From: Phragmites australis
Lineage: Eukaryota; Streptophyta; Magnoliopsida; Poales; Poaceae
Assembly: GCF_958298935.1 (NCBI RefSeq)
Contig: NC_084927.1
Span: 13,730,001-13,794,000, forward strand
Length of the DNA stretch: 64,000 nt
Direction of reading: 5' to 3'
Shown here one piece after another: positions 38,282 to 48,427 of the stretch. The notes under the pieces are model-generated. The model ran no database searches. It was not told the DNA's origin and worked only from the letters and a program-made list of their open reading frames with translations. The position numbers and the translations under genes were made by a program. Position 1 is the first letter of the stretch. Every line of letters starts with the position of its first letter.

Positions 38282-39266
38282 TATATTGCATACAATTGGT
38301 TATTGTAGATTTATAGTATTTGTAGATAGTAGTTTACGAAAACTCTTGTGTGCTATTTTTGAAAATTTGATTCTTTGATCTTTGGATCATAATTTGCTAC
38401 TTGTGATCATAGTTATGTAATGTTGTTTGTTGGCTGATCACAAGTGGTAAATATATGTCTCATTTGTCCAACAATCTATTCCCCATCGAATCTCAGCTCC
38501 TAATTCAATCTGCAAATTCTCCAGATCCCGGAATGTCCAGACTAGGTCGGAGTATCCACAATCTGACACTATTCTATGAGCTTCTGGTTCTGTTGAGTTG
38601 ACAGAACCCGGAGTCTCTGGGTCCACCTGGAGTCTCTGGGTCCACCTGGAGTCTCCGGGTTCCTTCACTCAACCCGGAGGGTCCAGGTCACCCTCCGGGA
38701 AAGGCTCTCTGTTCGGACTCAAGACTCGACCCAGAGTATCCGGGTCAGGCAGAAGTCTTCGGGTTACCCAGTTTATACAGAGATCCCAACCGTTCTCTTC
38801 TTTCTTCCATATTTTTCACTCCTTCTTCCTTCCCTTCACCGTGAGAGGAGAGCTCCGGTGATCTCAAGCCTTGTCCAAGGATCTTTGGAGAACTTCTTGG
38901 ATTCTTCATTGTCTCTAGGTCAGAATCTCCGACCCTCCCTCCGGGTTGACCCTTTATGCTCTTTCAGCCCTAAAAGGTACTTCTCACCTGATCTCTCAAT
39001 AGTTAGGTCTTGAATCAAATCCCTTTGGTGAAGATGTTCCTTATGATCCCTAGAATCAATTCCTAGAAAGGGTTTCGCAATGTGGAGGAAGAATTATTCA
39101 AACACTAAATCCTTGCCCCAGGGTCAGGCTACCCGGAGTATCCGAGTTGGCTCGGATACTCCGTGTCTGTTAGACTTAACAGCCTGCTTTCTGTTCTAAA
39201 TTCTTTCTCAACCAATTCTTGTCCTCTCTCTTATATATCTTTCATGTATACCTCAGGACCTTTGAG
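38282..39266 (+). repeat. SIRE-type internal spacer with LTR-like promoter motif array
   Basis: Non-coding. Contains CCCGGAGTCTCTGGGTCC-type motifs like those of the LTR at 38520-38770 and 39130-39170, including a 19-bp tandem repeat (GGAGTCTCTGGGTCCACCT at 38610 and 38629, partial third copy at 38648). It is followed by a TTTATACAGAG sequence near 38772 and CT-rich sequence, ahead of the extra ORF. Confidence 0.65.
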
Positions 39267-40900
39267 ATGGATCGGAACAAGGGACATAGCTATGAGAGGA
39301 GAAAGAAGCCAAGAGTGACCCTCAAGCTCAAGGTCAAAGCGATGCTCCTCCTCCGCGTTTTGAATCGAGCTGTATTCGGATCGAGGAGCCAACACAATCT
39401 AAACATGTGCCCCATGGATTGACTAAATTGCAAGCTATGAGGGCAAGGGGTACTTTCAGAGGAATGGGAACAGCCCCTGTAACAGTAGGCGGAGGAAAAG
39501 GGAAAGCTGTGGATGCCGATTCTAGTGTCCACGGAAATAGAAGAAGAGAATATTGTGTTAGCTCCTCTAAAGCTACACAGACATTACAGAGTTCACTCAG
39601 CAAATGAAATGTCAAGAAAAATGATTGACTATATGAAGAAGGCTGCCAAGTGCAAAAAGGATAGAAATGAAGATCCATATGAGTATGAGAAGAGCGTGGT
39701 AGATCCACTTTTTTGGAATGAGTTTCACACTGACTTCTATGAGAGCGTGATCCTCAAAAAGAAGAATCTTATCACTCCAATGCAATGGATTGATTGGGAT
39801 TACATCGAGAAAAAGAATGATCCAACTTTCAAGGCCGTCATTGCAGCTTGTGAAGAAAAGAAAATCAAGAATTTTATGAGTTTGAAGTGTGACTGGAGTG
39901 TAGAAGTCATTGCATAATTTTATGCGACACTCTCCTATGATCATGAAGAAAACCAATCCATGTTTTGGATGATAGAAGGAGAGAAGTACAGAATCACTTA
40001 TCAAACCTTTGCTCACATTTTTGGATTTGATGTTCATGATTTCCACAACTCTAAGATCCATAATGAGAATCAGTTGTCTCCAGATGATATGGACTTCATG
40101 TATTTGGACCATGAAAGGGTGATTCATGGCACAACAACAAGGATGAAGCCCTATTACAAGTACTTAAACAATTTATTTCATCTCACGTTGAATCCCAAAG
40201 GAGGTGATGTCATAAATGTTAAAGGTATTTCAAGAAACCTGCTTTCTCGAATGTCTAATGTGGGCGAACCTTTCAGCGTAATAGATTTTGTTTGGGAGAA
40301 AATTCACACTACCTCATATACTCCCAACAACAGTTGTGCCTATGCTCCTTACATCATGTATATGATTGAAAGGGTCACTAAGAAAAATTTCTTCAAGGAA
40401 GTGAAGCATGAACGTTATCAGATGAGAATTGTGAGCTCTAGGTCATCTCCTCCTTCCTCTCCTCCACTGCAGCTCCAAGTGCACAAAGAATGGCTCCCAA
40501 GCATGTTCCATCCTCTCGTGGCTCTCAATCTTTTATAAAGAGTGCACTCAAGGCAATCTTTCGAGTTTGCACTCACAATGCTACTCAAATCCGAGAGACC
40601 AAAGTAAGGATGAGGAAGATAGAAGCAAGGCAAAAGGAGATTCACACACATCTTGGTATTCAGCCACCTTGCTCTCCAATTTTAAATGAAGAAGAAGCTA
40701 GTGAGCTAGAATTCGAGAACCCTTGGGCTTGATATGATAAAGCCTAGACAGCTGCTGAGGGTCCTTCTCATGCCCAAGATGATGAGGAGACCGATGACGA
40801 AGAGGAGATAGAAGAAGCCGAAGCGAGCTCTTCGGACAATGGCAATGAAGACGGATCCGATGATGATGGCGATGGCGACTTTGAACAGGACAGCGGCTAA
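39267..40900 (+). pseudogene. Extra 3' ORF of the SIRE-type element (plant transposon protein-like)
   Basis: Lies between RNase H and 3' LTR. Starts MDRNKGHSYERRKKPRVTLK and changes frame several times. The core (39600-40430) reads DPLFWNEFHTDFYESVILKK, FMSLKCDWSVEVIA, stop, FYATLSYD, MFWMIEGEKYRITYQTFAHI, RNLLSRMSNVGEPFSVIDF and YAPYIMYMIERVTKKNFF. This resembles the 'putative plant transposon protein' domain found in grass retroelements rather than a membrane envelope protein: I see no clear signal peptide or transmembrane helix. The tail (40740-40900) is very acidic (Glu/Asp). Function unknown; broken by at least one stop and several shifts. Confidence 0.6.
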
Positions 40901-41372
40901 ATCTTTCTTTTGCTTCTTTTTCTTTTTGATGCTTTATGCCAAAGGGGGAGAGAAATCCTTGTGTCCTGTCTTTCTTTTTTATGAAAATCCTTCATCGTTT
41001 CCATTGGATATTTGAGACATTTGTAATAATTGTGTTGAACTATGTGTGGTGTGCTTGTAGTTGAACCTTTTAAATTCATAAGACTATATCTGTGCTAGTG
41101 TGATGCCATGCGTTGCTTGATGCAATATTTGTTTCTCTCTTTCTTAGGTTTTGTGATATATCTTGTCATATGCATCACAAATATACATGTTCACTCACTT
41201 TTGCACCTCACGAATTCTAAGAAATAGGGGGAGCTCTCCCAAAATTTCTTTGAATATGTGCATTTGATCTCAATTTCTTATTTCAAGTCAATGCTCACCG
41301 TATACCTTAAAATTCAAAATCTTTAAATTTTATTATCCTTTGTAAGCTTTAATCGGGTAGTCATCAATCACT

Positions 41373-41386
41373 AAAAAGGGGGAGAT
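41373..41386 (+). other. Polypurine tract of the SIRE-type element
   Basis: AAAAAGGGGGAGAT immediately before the TGAAAG start of the 3' LTR. Confidence 0.85.
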
Positions 41387-42504
41387 TGAAAGTGCATCTA
41401 GACCCCTTGTGGGTTTTGGCTAATTGATGACAATTGATTAAGGGACTAATGAGTTTATCGAGTTTATAAACAGGTTTTAGTCCCATTGAAAAAGGTTAAA
41501 AGAAGTCGACATCCCTCAAAAAGAACAAAGAAGCGGCATGAAGAAACTCATAGAGTTCAATTATTTTTTATTTTGAATTTGAGTTTAGGAATATCGTATT
41601 ATAAAGAGGGATACATTTTGGTAGTCTTGCTAGTGTCTCAGTGCTCAAAGTATTTTGTGAAAACCAAATTTTGAGAGACACAATTACTCACGGACACCGG
41701 GAAAAAGGGGCAGAGTTGTCTGAGCCCGGAGTCTCCGGGTTAGTCCGCAAACTCCGGATTCTGTTAGGTGTTCCAGAGTCTCTGAGTGAGACTCCGAGAA
41801 AAGGTCTTTGTCTGGCTTTAAGTTTGAGCCCGGAGTCTCTGGGTTAGCCCGGATACTCCAGACTATGTAAGTGTTCCGTAGTCTCCGAGTGAGGCTTCGT
41901 GAGAGCGTCTCTGTCTCGCTTCAAAGCCTGAGCCCGGAGTCTCTGGGTTGGCCTAGATACTCCGGATGCTATTAGTGTCCCAGAGTCTCCGAGTGAGACT
42001 CCGAGAAAGTGCCTCGGTTTGCCAATGGTGCTATAGCCGGAGTCACCCGTAGAGCACCCAATCATTGTGGAGTGCCACGGGAAATTTGTATTACCCGTGA
42101 ATTGAGTAAGAACCCTAGCTCAATTTTTGTAGTCGCTTGGGTGAGGATAGGGTTGAAAAAGATCCGGCTCTTTGTGAGCTTCTCAACGGAGACGTAAGCA
42201 CTTCATTATGAGGTGGCCGAATATTGTAGCTTGCGAGTATTTGAGTGCAGGTTATTCTTGAAAGGAGCGTATACATCTTATTGAGACAGTGTTAACTCAT
42301 AGACGATATTAGACTTACTTAAATTTACCTTGATTTCAAGTTTCTGTATAGTCCGGATAATCCAGGTGAACTCAGATACTACGGAACCTGGAGTATCTGG
42401 ATTGAGCCAGAGTCTCCGGACACTGTCTGATCCGCTGGATAGTTTTAAATTTCAGAAATGACTATTCACCCCCTCCCCCTTCTAGTCGACATCAAGGACT
42501 TTCA
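41387..42504 (+). repeat. 3' LTR of the SIRE-type element, internally deleted
   Basis: TGAAAGTGCATC...GGACTTTCA, 1118 bp. Compared with the 5' LTR it lacks about 508 bp (between AGTC at 31716 and AGTC at 32224), including the TATA box, and about 77 bp further on. Confidence 0.9.
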
Positions 42505-43793
42505 ACTTGTCGCTGAAGTGGAGGATAAAATCTCGAAGATATTCACTGTCTCCTTGGTGTAGCTAGTGGAGATAGTTCTCTGTTCCTAGTCGCTCGAATG
42601 TGCCTTGGAAATTAGCTATGAACTGAGCCTTGAGTTTTGCTCATGAACCAATCGAGTTGGATGGCAAGTTTAGCAACCAGGACCTTGCGGGTCCACCGGG
42701 GGCGGTTAACAGGTAATTGGCCATTACTCGATTATCACCACGGCTGCTCGAATAACGGTGGTGTAGATTTGCAACCACTTGTCATGATTAATTTTCCCAT
42801 CATATTTCTGGATCGAGCCCGCCTTGAACTTCTCAGGCCACTGGATTGACCGAAGTTTGTGTATGAAGCATCGCAGCCTCTGTCGAACTCATCAGGAGGA
42901 GGTGGTGGGGGACTTTCACGCCTGCCTCTTCGAGCAGGGGAGTCCTGTCGACCATCCTGTCCCGTAGATCTGTGGTCATAGTAGCGACGACCATCTTCAC
43001 GGTATTCTTCACGGTGGTTTTCAATCACTGTTCATAGATCATGCCGATTGCGAGGAATACAATTCCTCAAGTTTTCCTGATTTCCACGCCTATGGATAGT
43101 GCAGCTACAGTTTGGACCACATTGTTGTGTTCGGGCTCGACCATCTAAGCTTCCCGTCTAAGATTCCCCTACTCAAGAGAGTTCCCGCCCGTGGCTCCTC
43201 GAGCTGGGACCGTACCGACTGGGGGGCCTGGAACTGCTAGGATTATTTGCTCGAGTACCTTGGATCTGAGCTGCATCGAGTAGGGTTTTTACTTGATTGA
43301 CCATAGGAGTTAGCGGATTCACCGGATCTAACTCTGGAAGGGATCGAAGGATCAGATGCGCTCCTCGTATGTTAGCTTTCGGAGTATTAAACATGTCATT
43401 ACCAAGGCTCGGTGGCAGTCGAGCCAATGAGGCCTTATGGTGACTGTTCGGAGGGAGCTTCTCCCTCGAGCCGTGAGCCATCACAGGCAGAGGCGTACCC
43501 ACAGGAAGTCGCCGGGAGAGGCCAGGAGGCATCTGTTATCCCATGGTCCGCCGGTGAAGGGTCATGTCGGGTGCACGCAAGGCTCCAGCTATGGATGTTT
43601 CTAGTGGTAACTCGGCGCCGGTACCGTTGGGTGCGACAACAATCGCTGGATCTTTGGGAATTTCCATGTCGTGGTCGACTACAGCCTCTGGATCTATCGT
43701 CATTTGGTCAGTCGATGAGGGGTCATTGCTTCTAGCCATATACACGAATCGATGTTCGGCTGCTCTGGCTAGTGTTAGAATCACCGTCGCCAC
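42505..43793 (-). pseudogene. Tat-element gag, N-terminal part
   Basis: Minus strand: the start region MATVILTLARAAEHRFVYMA at 43793 is followed by a Pro/Ser-rich stretch, NPLTPMVNQVKTLLDAAQIQ, an Arg-rich stretch, and, close to the SIRE insertion, the retrotransposon gag core in mixed frames (INHDKWLQIYTTV, GGPARSWLLNLPSNSI, and a HFSDK end). Capsid/nucleocapsid protein of the element; frameshifted and cut at 42505 by the SIRE element. Confidence 0.7.
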
Positions 43794-44086
43794 CCTCGTC
43801 GCCGTCAGTGTCTATGCAGTGGAGAACATTAGGCTCCGCAGGATCCCACTTGAGATGTCCCACCTCTTAGTACGCATCCATTGGTATGGATTCAAGGGTA
43901 CCAGTATGGATCAGTCCACCTTGGCCGTCCCAACGGAAAACCATGGTTCTAAAGATGATCTTCGAGTTGACGAGAGAGGACTCGAAGCTGTTCACTGTCG
44001 ACTTGATGTGGTCATAAAAGCCATCATCAGAGAATCCTGACGTAAACGTGAGCCCGAGACATGATTAATCCTGCAAAGCAAAAGAA

Positions 44087-44108
44087 GGTCCCTACCTAGC
44101 GTGCCAAC
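44087..44108 (-). other. Primer-binding site of the Tat element
   Basis: The minus strand reads GTTGGCACGCTAGGTAGGG next to the 5' LTR, similar to the GGCGCGCCAGGTAGGGG-type sites of grass Tat elements. The tRNA was not identified. Confidence 0.6.
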
Positions 44109-44706
44109 TGTCAAAGATTAGTTCTTGACAATGTGTCCGTAAATAGATTGGGTACCTTCGAGTGTAGGGATTAATCACGAGACGGGACAATCGATGTATA
44201 CAGGTTCGGGCCTCCGATTGGAGTAATACCCTATGTCCTGTGCGGGTATTGCTGTCGTATATTGATGATCTCGAGTACAAGCAATGGGGCTAAATCTACT
44301 ACATAAAGTATATCAGATCTGGTCTAACCTAAAGCTAAGGTCGCTGAGTACCTTCTCTGCTAGGGTCTTGATGCTTGTCTTGAGTTCTCTCTTCCTATGT
44401 TTTTCTTGTGTGTTGTTCTCATGTGTCCCCTCTTCTCCTCGCTTTCCCCTAGCCTTTTCGCCTTATATAGGATGAGGTACCAACTCCTATCCAGTCGTGG
44501 TCGATAGGGAGTTATCTTCCTTGACGTCCAAGTAGATAGATCTGTTTTGAGTACTAACCACATCAAGTTAGGTAACTAATCGAAACCTTTCTGATATGTA
44601 CTTCCGTGATTCTAGGTGTATCAGGTACCGATGATTCGGTTCCATGATATCTAAAACTTCTTGATACATGTTGTACATACCCTGTTCATATATGAAATAT
44701 TCGACA
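44109..44706 (-). repeat. 5' LTR of the Tat element
   Basis: TGTCAAAGATTAG...TTCGACA, 598 bp. The minus-strand TATA box is TATATAAGG, opposite 44461-44469. Confidence 0.88.
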
Positions 44707-44711
44707 GCTTC

Positions 44712-45065
44712 ATAGTCCACTCTAGAGGAGAAAAATGTGAGTATAAGAGAGCAATTGAGTTCGTGATAAATGATGGACAAAAATAGCATTCTTCCTATCT
44801 AATTAACTAAACAATACAAATATGGAATACTATCATCATGAAAAATGCTGTAAGCATCACAAGAGAAATCTGAAATATATATATTTTTCCTGTTGCAATG
44901 TTTAGGCTGCATACTCAGATCATTTGTTGGATTGCATTTGATGGGTCCAAGTAATTGCAAAGATGTAGGAATATATCTGGATCTTAATATCATATTATCA
45001 CTATGGTGGAGCAGCTGAAGTAGGATGTATTCTGCAGCATGAACATAGACTACAACATCGAGCTG
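44712..45065. other. Sequence right of the Tat insertion, nothing recognised
   Basis: AT-rich. It should continue the locus that carried the hAT element, but no transposase motif or terminal inverted repeat could be found. Confidence 0.4.
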
Positions 45066-45422
45066 TTATCCTGCAATATTGATTTTTTTTCTGTACAAAA
45101 ACACGGCACTAGTTGGGTGAATTCCCTGCTTCCCGAGATAACCAGATACATGAGGTTTTGTCTTCTTGAGCTGCTGCACACTAGTACTTACATGTTTCTT
45201 TAAACTTGTACCTACAATTGAAGTCGATCTGCCTGAATGCACAAATGGAATAGAAACTGCTTCTCTGAAAATCTCTAGATCATATTTTGTTTCTGCAAAT
45301 CTGTAGATCATATTTGTTCCGTTGGTATTTAATGGTAAAAGGAAGAACTGATGTTCAAGTATGGCTGGTTGATAGCTATATGCCATCTGAGGCCATTCTA
45401 ATTGCATTGCACTAATGTTCAA
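45066..45422 (-). other. Unidentified open frame (118 aa)
   Basis: Minus-strand frame starting MNISAMQLEWPQMAYSYQPA. It contains QHQFFL-like LEHQFFLLPLN, FAETKYDLEIFREAVSIPF and a basic C-terminal half. No domain recognised. It could be an exon of a neighbouring or degraded gene, or chance; the codon pattern is not obviously non-coding. Confidence 0.3.
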
Positions 45423-45454
45423 ATTAGTTGATTTGCATATGGATGTGTTAACTC

Positions 45455-45510
45455 ACGGATGGAGACAAGCGCCTAGCCCAAAACGGATAGAGACAAGCGC
45501 CTAGCCCAAT
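45455..45510. repeat. 28-bp tandem duplication
   Basis: ACGGATGGAGACAAGCGCC... is repeated immediately with one base changed (GGATAGAGACAAGCGCC). Confidence 0.8.
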
Positions 45511-45878
45511 GGCCCTGGCCTTGGCCCCGACAGCGCCCAGGCCCACCACCACCCTAATGCTAGCACTCACGTTGCCTCTACCATCCCCAACGACGTGCCC
45601 GATGATCCTGTCCTCCATATCTATATCGACCTGCTTCTAGGTTTCGTGCAGTCATGGAGGTGAAGAGCGATATGTGGAGTTGTTGCCATCTGTTGTATTC
45701 ATGTTATCGTATGGGTATGAGGACTTGAGACCCAATATGGGCCTTGGGTCGTCAGATCAGACTGTGAGCCAGTGGAGTGGCTGGGTGGGGTGTTGCATAC
45801 TGGCAGTTATGCCACATCTAATACTTGATACATATTAATATATGTACTAATTTTTTCACAAAAATTTAAATATATATC

Positions 45879-45998
45879 TATATACCTATGATCCTGAGTG
45901 GGTCTACCCTGGGCTCATCTAGAGGAGATGATATATGCTATATACCTATGATCCTGAGTGGGTCTACTCTGAGCTCATCTAGAGGAGATGATATATGA
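45879..45998. repeat. 60-bp tandem duplication
   Basis: Two copies, period exactly 60 bp, starting CTATATACCTATGATCCTGA, differing at two positions in the middle (CTACCCTGGG versus CTACTCTGAG). Confidence 0.9.
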
Positions 45999-46720
45999 TG
46001 GCACTTCGGTTGACACATAGTGTGATCCTTGGGTGCCGAGCTGAGTCACTACTCGTAAGAGTTTCAAATCTAACTGATTCTAAACCAATTTGTGTGGAGA
46101 CTAGCGCATGGTATCCGCATTCTAGCAGTTAAAATTATCCTCATAAGAAAAAGGAGAGTTAAAATAGAGGACACCAGATGTTTCGTTTGTAGCAGGATGA
46201 ATGAGTTGGACTTCTCCCGTTTGGATAGGCTTAAAAGTGGTTTTCCTTAAAAAAAAAAAAGAGCCAGAAGCTATTCAAACGGTTAATTTTTAATCTTGAT
46301 TTTTGGTGAGTTTTAAATGACTGAGGAAGCGGCCGCAGTTAAAATGAACTAAAAACTGAAATCAATTTTTTTAATTTTTAATATGCTAAAAGACTAAAAT
46401 TTTATAATAAAAACTAACAACTAAAATTCAATAACCATGACGGCTTATTCAGTTAAGCAGAAACTTCTAACGGATAAGCTATCAAAGTTGCCCTAAGATT
46501 GGGAATCGTTGATGCTTCTTCGAAGACGTGAGCTTGATGCTCCTCCTGCTCCAAGAAACTAAGATCGATCCTGGAAATATGGGAGTTCGACTGGCTATTA
46601 TTTCTGCGATTATTTTGTTAATGATATTCTTTTTCCTTTCTCCGTTTCTGTAGCTGACGCGGTCGCTGTTCCTCGCCAGCGCCGCCGTCCTCGCTCCACT
46701 CCCTCCCTCTAGCAAGAAGC
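45999..46720. promoter_or_regulatory. Upstream region of the WASHC3-like gene
   Basis: AT-rich to about 46480, then GC-rich towards the start codon, with a likely 5' UTR. No clear TATA box. Some weak inverted-repeat sequence at 46220-46490 could be a decayed MITE but was not resolved. Confidence 0.35.
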
Positions 46721-46721
46721 C

Positions 46722-48427
46722 ATGCTGCATCACCTGAGATCCGCCGCGGCGAGCGCTCCCGGCCATCCGCTGGCGCCGCCGGAAGATGGCGACGACCACG
46801 ACGGGGAGAGCGCAAGGGCTGTCACCGTATCCGACCAGAGGACCATCTACCTGGTCCGTCTCTCCCTCCCCTTCCTCTCCAGTCTCTTTCCCCCATCTGG
46901 TGGTTGCTTCGCCGAGGCGAACCGCTTGTTCTTTTGTCGGCGGACTGCTCACTGATCTGCGTGTATCTCCTCCGCGCTGTAGGTGAACATGTTCATAGCG
47001 AACACGGTGGAGTTCCTCAACTCCTTCGCTGCCCTCTGCAACGACAAGCTCGCGCTCCTCCACAGGTAAATGATGACTGAATTTCCTGTGAATTCGGGGA
47101 GAATACTAGAGCTTATATTTTGTATGTGCTGGGATTGATGTCACTAGATAACTTTAGGTTGGTTATTAGGCACATTTGAGGAGTTGGTGAATTTTGTTAG
47201 GAAAGGAATACTGGATCATATTCTTCGAATTCTGTTTGGGGTTGTAGAAGGCCCTGTAGAGGTACACATTTTGCGGGGAAACAAGTACTGACTCCGCTTA
47301 CAGCTACGGATTTTGTGCTGATTCAAGGGAATAGAAATCCCTCTGGAGTTACAAACTTCTGCTGATTTCATGCTATGCACTACCTAAGCGTGTGGTGATG
47401 ATTCCCTGCCAGACATTCAAGAATTCATGTTTTATCGAATTAGTTTTAATATTTCTACTTTTTTTGTTCAAGGGTTCATCTCAAATTAGAGTCATGGTTT
47501 AGTGAATATTATGTTGTTATTGGCATTTGGCAATTTAGCGTGAATTTGATGGTGATAAAATATCACGACTTCGTAAAAATACAAAATATTTTGGTTTGTT
47601 GCTGAGGAACTCTTTGTGCCGTGGTGATAAGCATACAATTAAAGTTTCTAACCTGATATATTCTTGATAGCTGTAAACTTGGAACTGTAAGTAGCATCAA
47701 CTTCGTGTCTCATGACTAGACTTTCCTGCAGGATAGTATACAGAAAATCTGCAATGCTTTTCCTAAGTTATTTATTGCTTGGTTATTTCTAAACTCTGCC
47801 ATATCCTAAATCGTAATTATTTCTCATGCCTATGCTGCTAAAACTATGGACTGCCCTTTTCCAGGAAGGTAGTGAAACTGGACTCATCTCTTGCCCTTCT
47901 GGAAGCAAAGCTGCATAGTATTGATGGGAATGATGCTTCGGGACACTCAACAAGCCACAAGGCACACCAATCTTTAACAGATGACAAAATATTTGATTCG
48001 GCAAGTTTAATGGGTGAATCCTCTAGGTAAGTCTGTCTCCCCATTGCTATTTTATTTGTAAATTAATATGTTTGCATAAGCCCACATATTAGCATATTCT
48101 AGTCAGGCTCCATGACTCATAATGAGTTGCTTGTACAATTACAATTTTCTTATGTGTTTGACAGCTGTACATAGTAATTAATAAACAAGAGTATAAATAA
48201 GTTCACGAAGTACAAAACTATGCTTAACCGTACCATATTATCATGGAAGCTGTTTGATATACTGTTTCCTTTGGAAAATATTGTGACATTAGACTTTTGG
48301 GAACTCTTGTCTCCTATTTTTTGTCTTCGTTGCTATTTGAGGTCCTGTTGATGTCATTATACCTAAGCCCTAAGGTGTTTGTGGCATGCTCCATGCTGTA
48401 TGTAGGTCTGGTGATGGTGATTCTTGA
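46722..48427 (+). CDS. WASHC3/CCDC53-like coiled-coil protein (132 aa)
   Basis: Exons 46722-46853, 46983-47065, 47865-48026, 48406-48427 (TGA), all GT-AG with matching phase, total 399 nt. Residues 1-35 are Ala/Pro and Asp/Glu-rich. Residues about 36-95 (TVSDQRTIYLVNMFIANT, EFLNSFAALCNDKLALLH, LDSSLALLEAKLHSIDG) fit the conserved helical core of CCDC53, the small coiled-coil subunit of the WASH complex that activates Arp2/3 on endosomes in animals and amoebae. The related BRICK1 of the WAVE complex is shorter and lacks this QRT...VNMF start. The tail is Ser/Asp-rich. The ATG is the first in the exon. The family call is from motif memory; a role in plants is not established here. Confidence 0.75.

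Larger units (their letters stand above)
31062..42504 (+). mobile_element. SIRE/Maximus-type Copia retrotransposon with 3' extra ORF
   Basis: Complete by structure: 5' LTR 31062-32762, primer-binding site, gag, pol, extra ORF, polypurine tract, 3' LTR 41387-42504, flanked by the perfect duplication ACTTG (31057-31061 and 42505-42509). Long LTRs, the long coiled-coil gag with zinc knuckle, and an extra ORF after pol are typical of the SIRE lineage. It is inserted in the gag of the Tat element. Stops in gag and a lost integrase Asp make it inactive. By eye the first 240 bp of the LTRs differ at roughly 8 percent of positions. Confidence 0.92.
22519..44706 (-). mobile_element. Tat-type Ty3/gypsy retrotransposon with antisense ORFs
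   Basis: Complete element by structure: LTRs at 22519-23116 and 44109-44706, flanked by the direct repeat GCTTC (22514-22518 and 44707-44711). Read on the minus strand: 5' LTR, primer-binding site, gag, protease, reverse transcriptase, RNase H, integrase, then 3 kb with ORFs on the opposite strand, then the 3' LTR. That arrangement, with extra antisense ORFs between pol and 3' LTR, is known for the Tat lineage (Grande, Retand and relatives). The gag is interrupted by a SIRE-type Copia element (31062-42504). Many stops and frameshifts: inactive. Confidence 0.88.

Noticed and set aside
46326..46335. GCGGCCGC (NotI-like) site that could signal vector sequence
   Set aside because: The surrounding sequence is ordinary AT-rich plant DNA without vector motifs.
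44707..46400. Other terminal inverted repeat of the hAT element
   Set aside because: No CCTAGGCCCGCCACTG-like sequence was found right of the Tat insertion in the window.
46722..48427. BRICK1 (WAVE complex) as the identity of the small coiled-coil gene
   Set aside because: The N-terminal QRT...VNMFI pattern and the LEAKL end fit CCDC53 better. BRICK1 is about 75-85 residues and starts differently.
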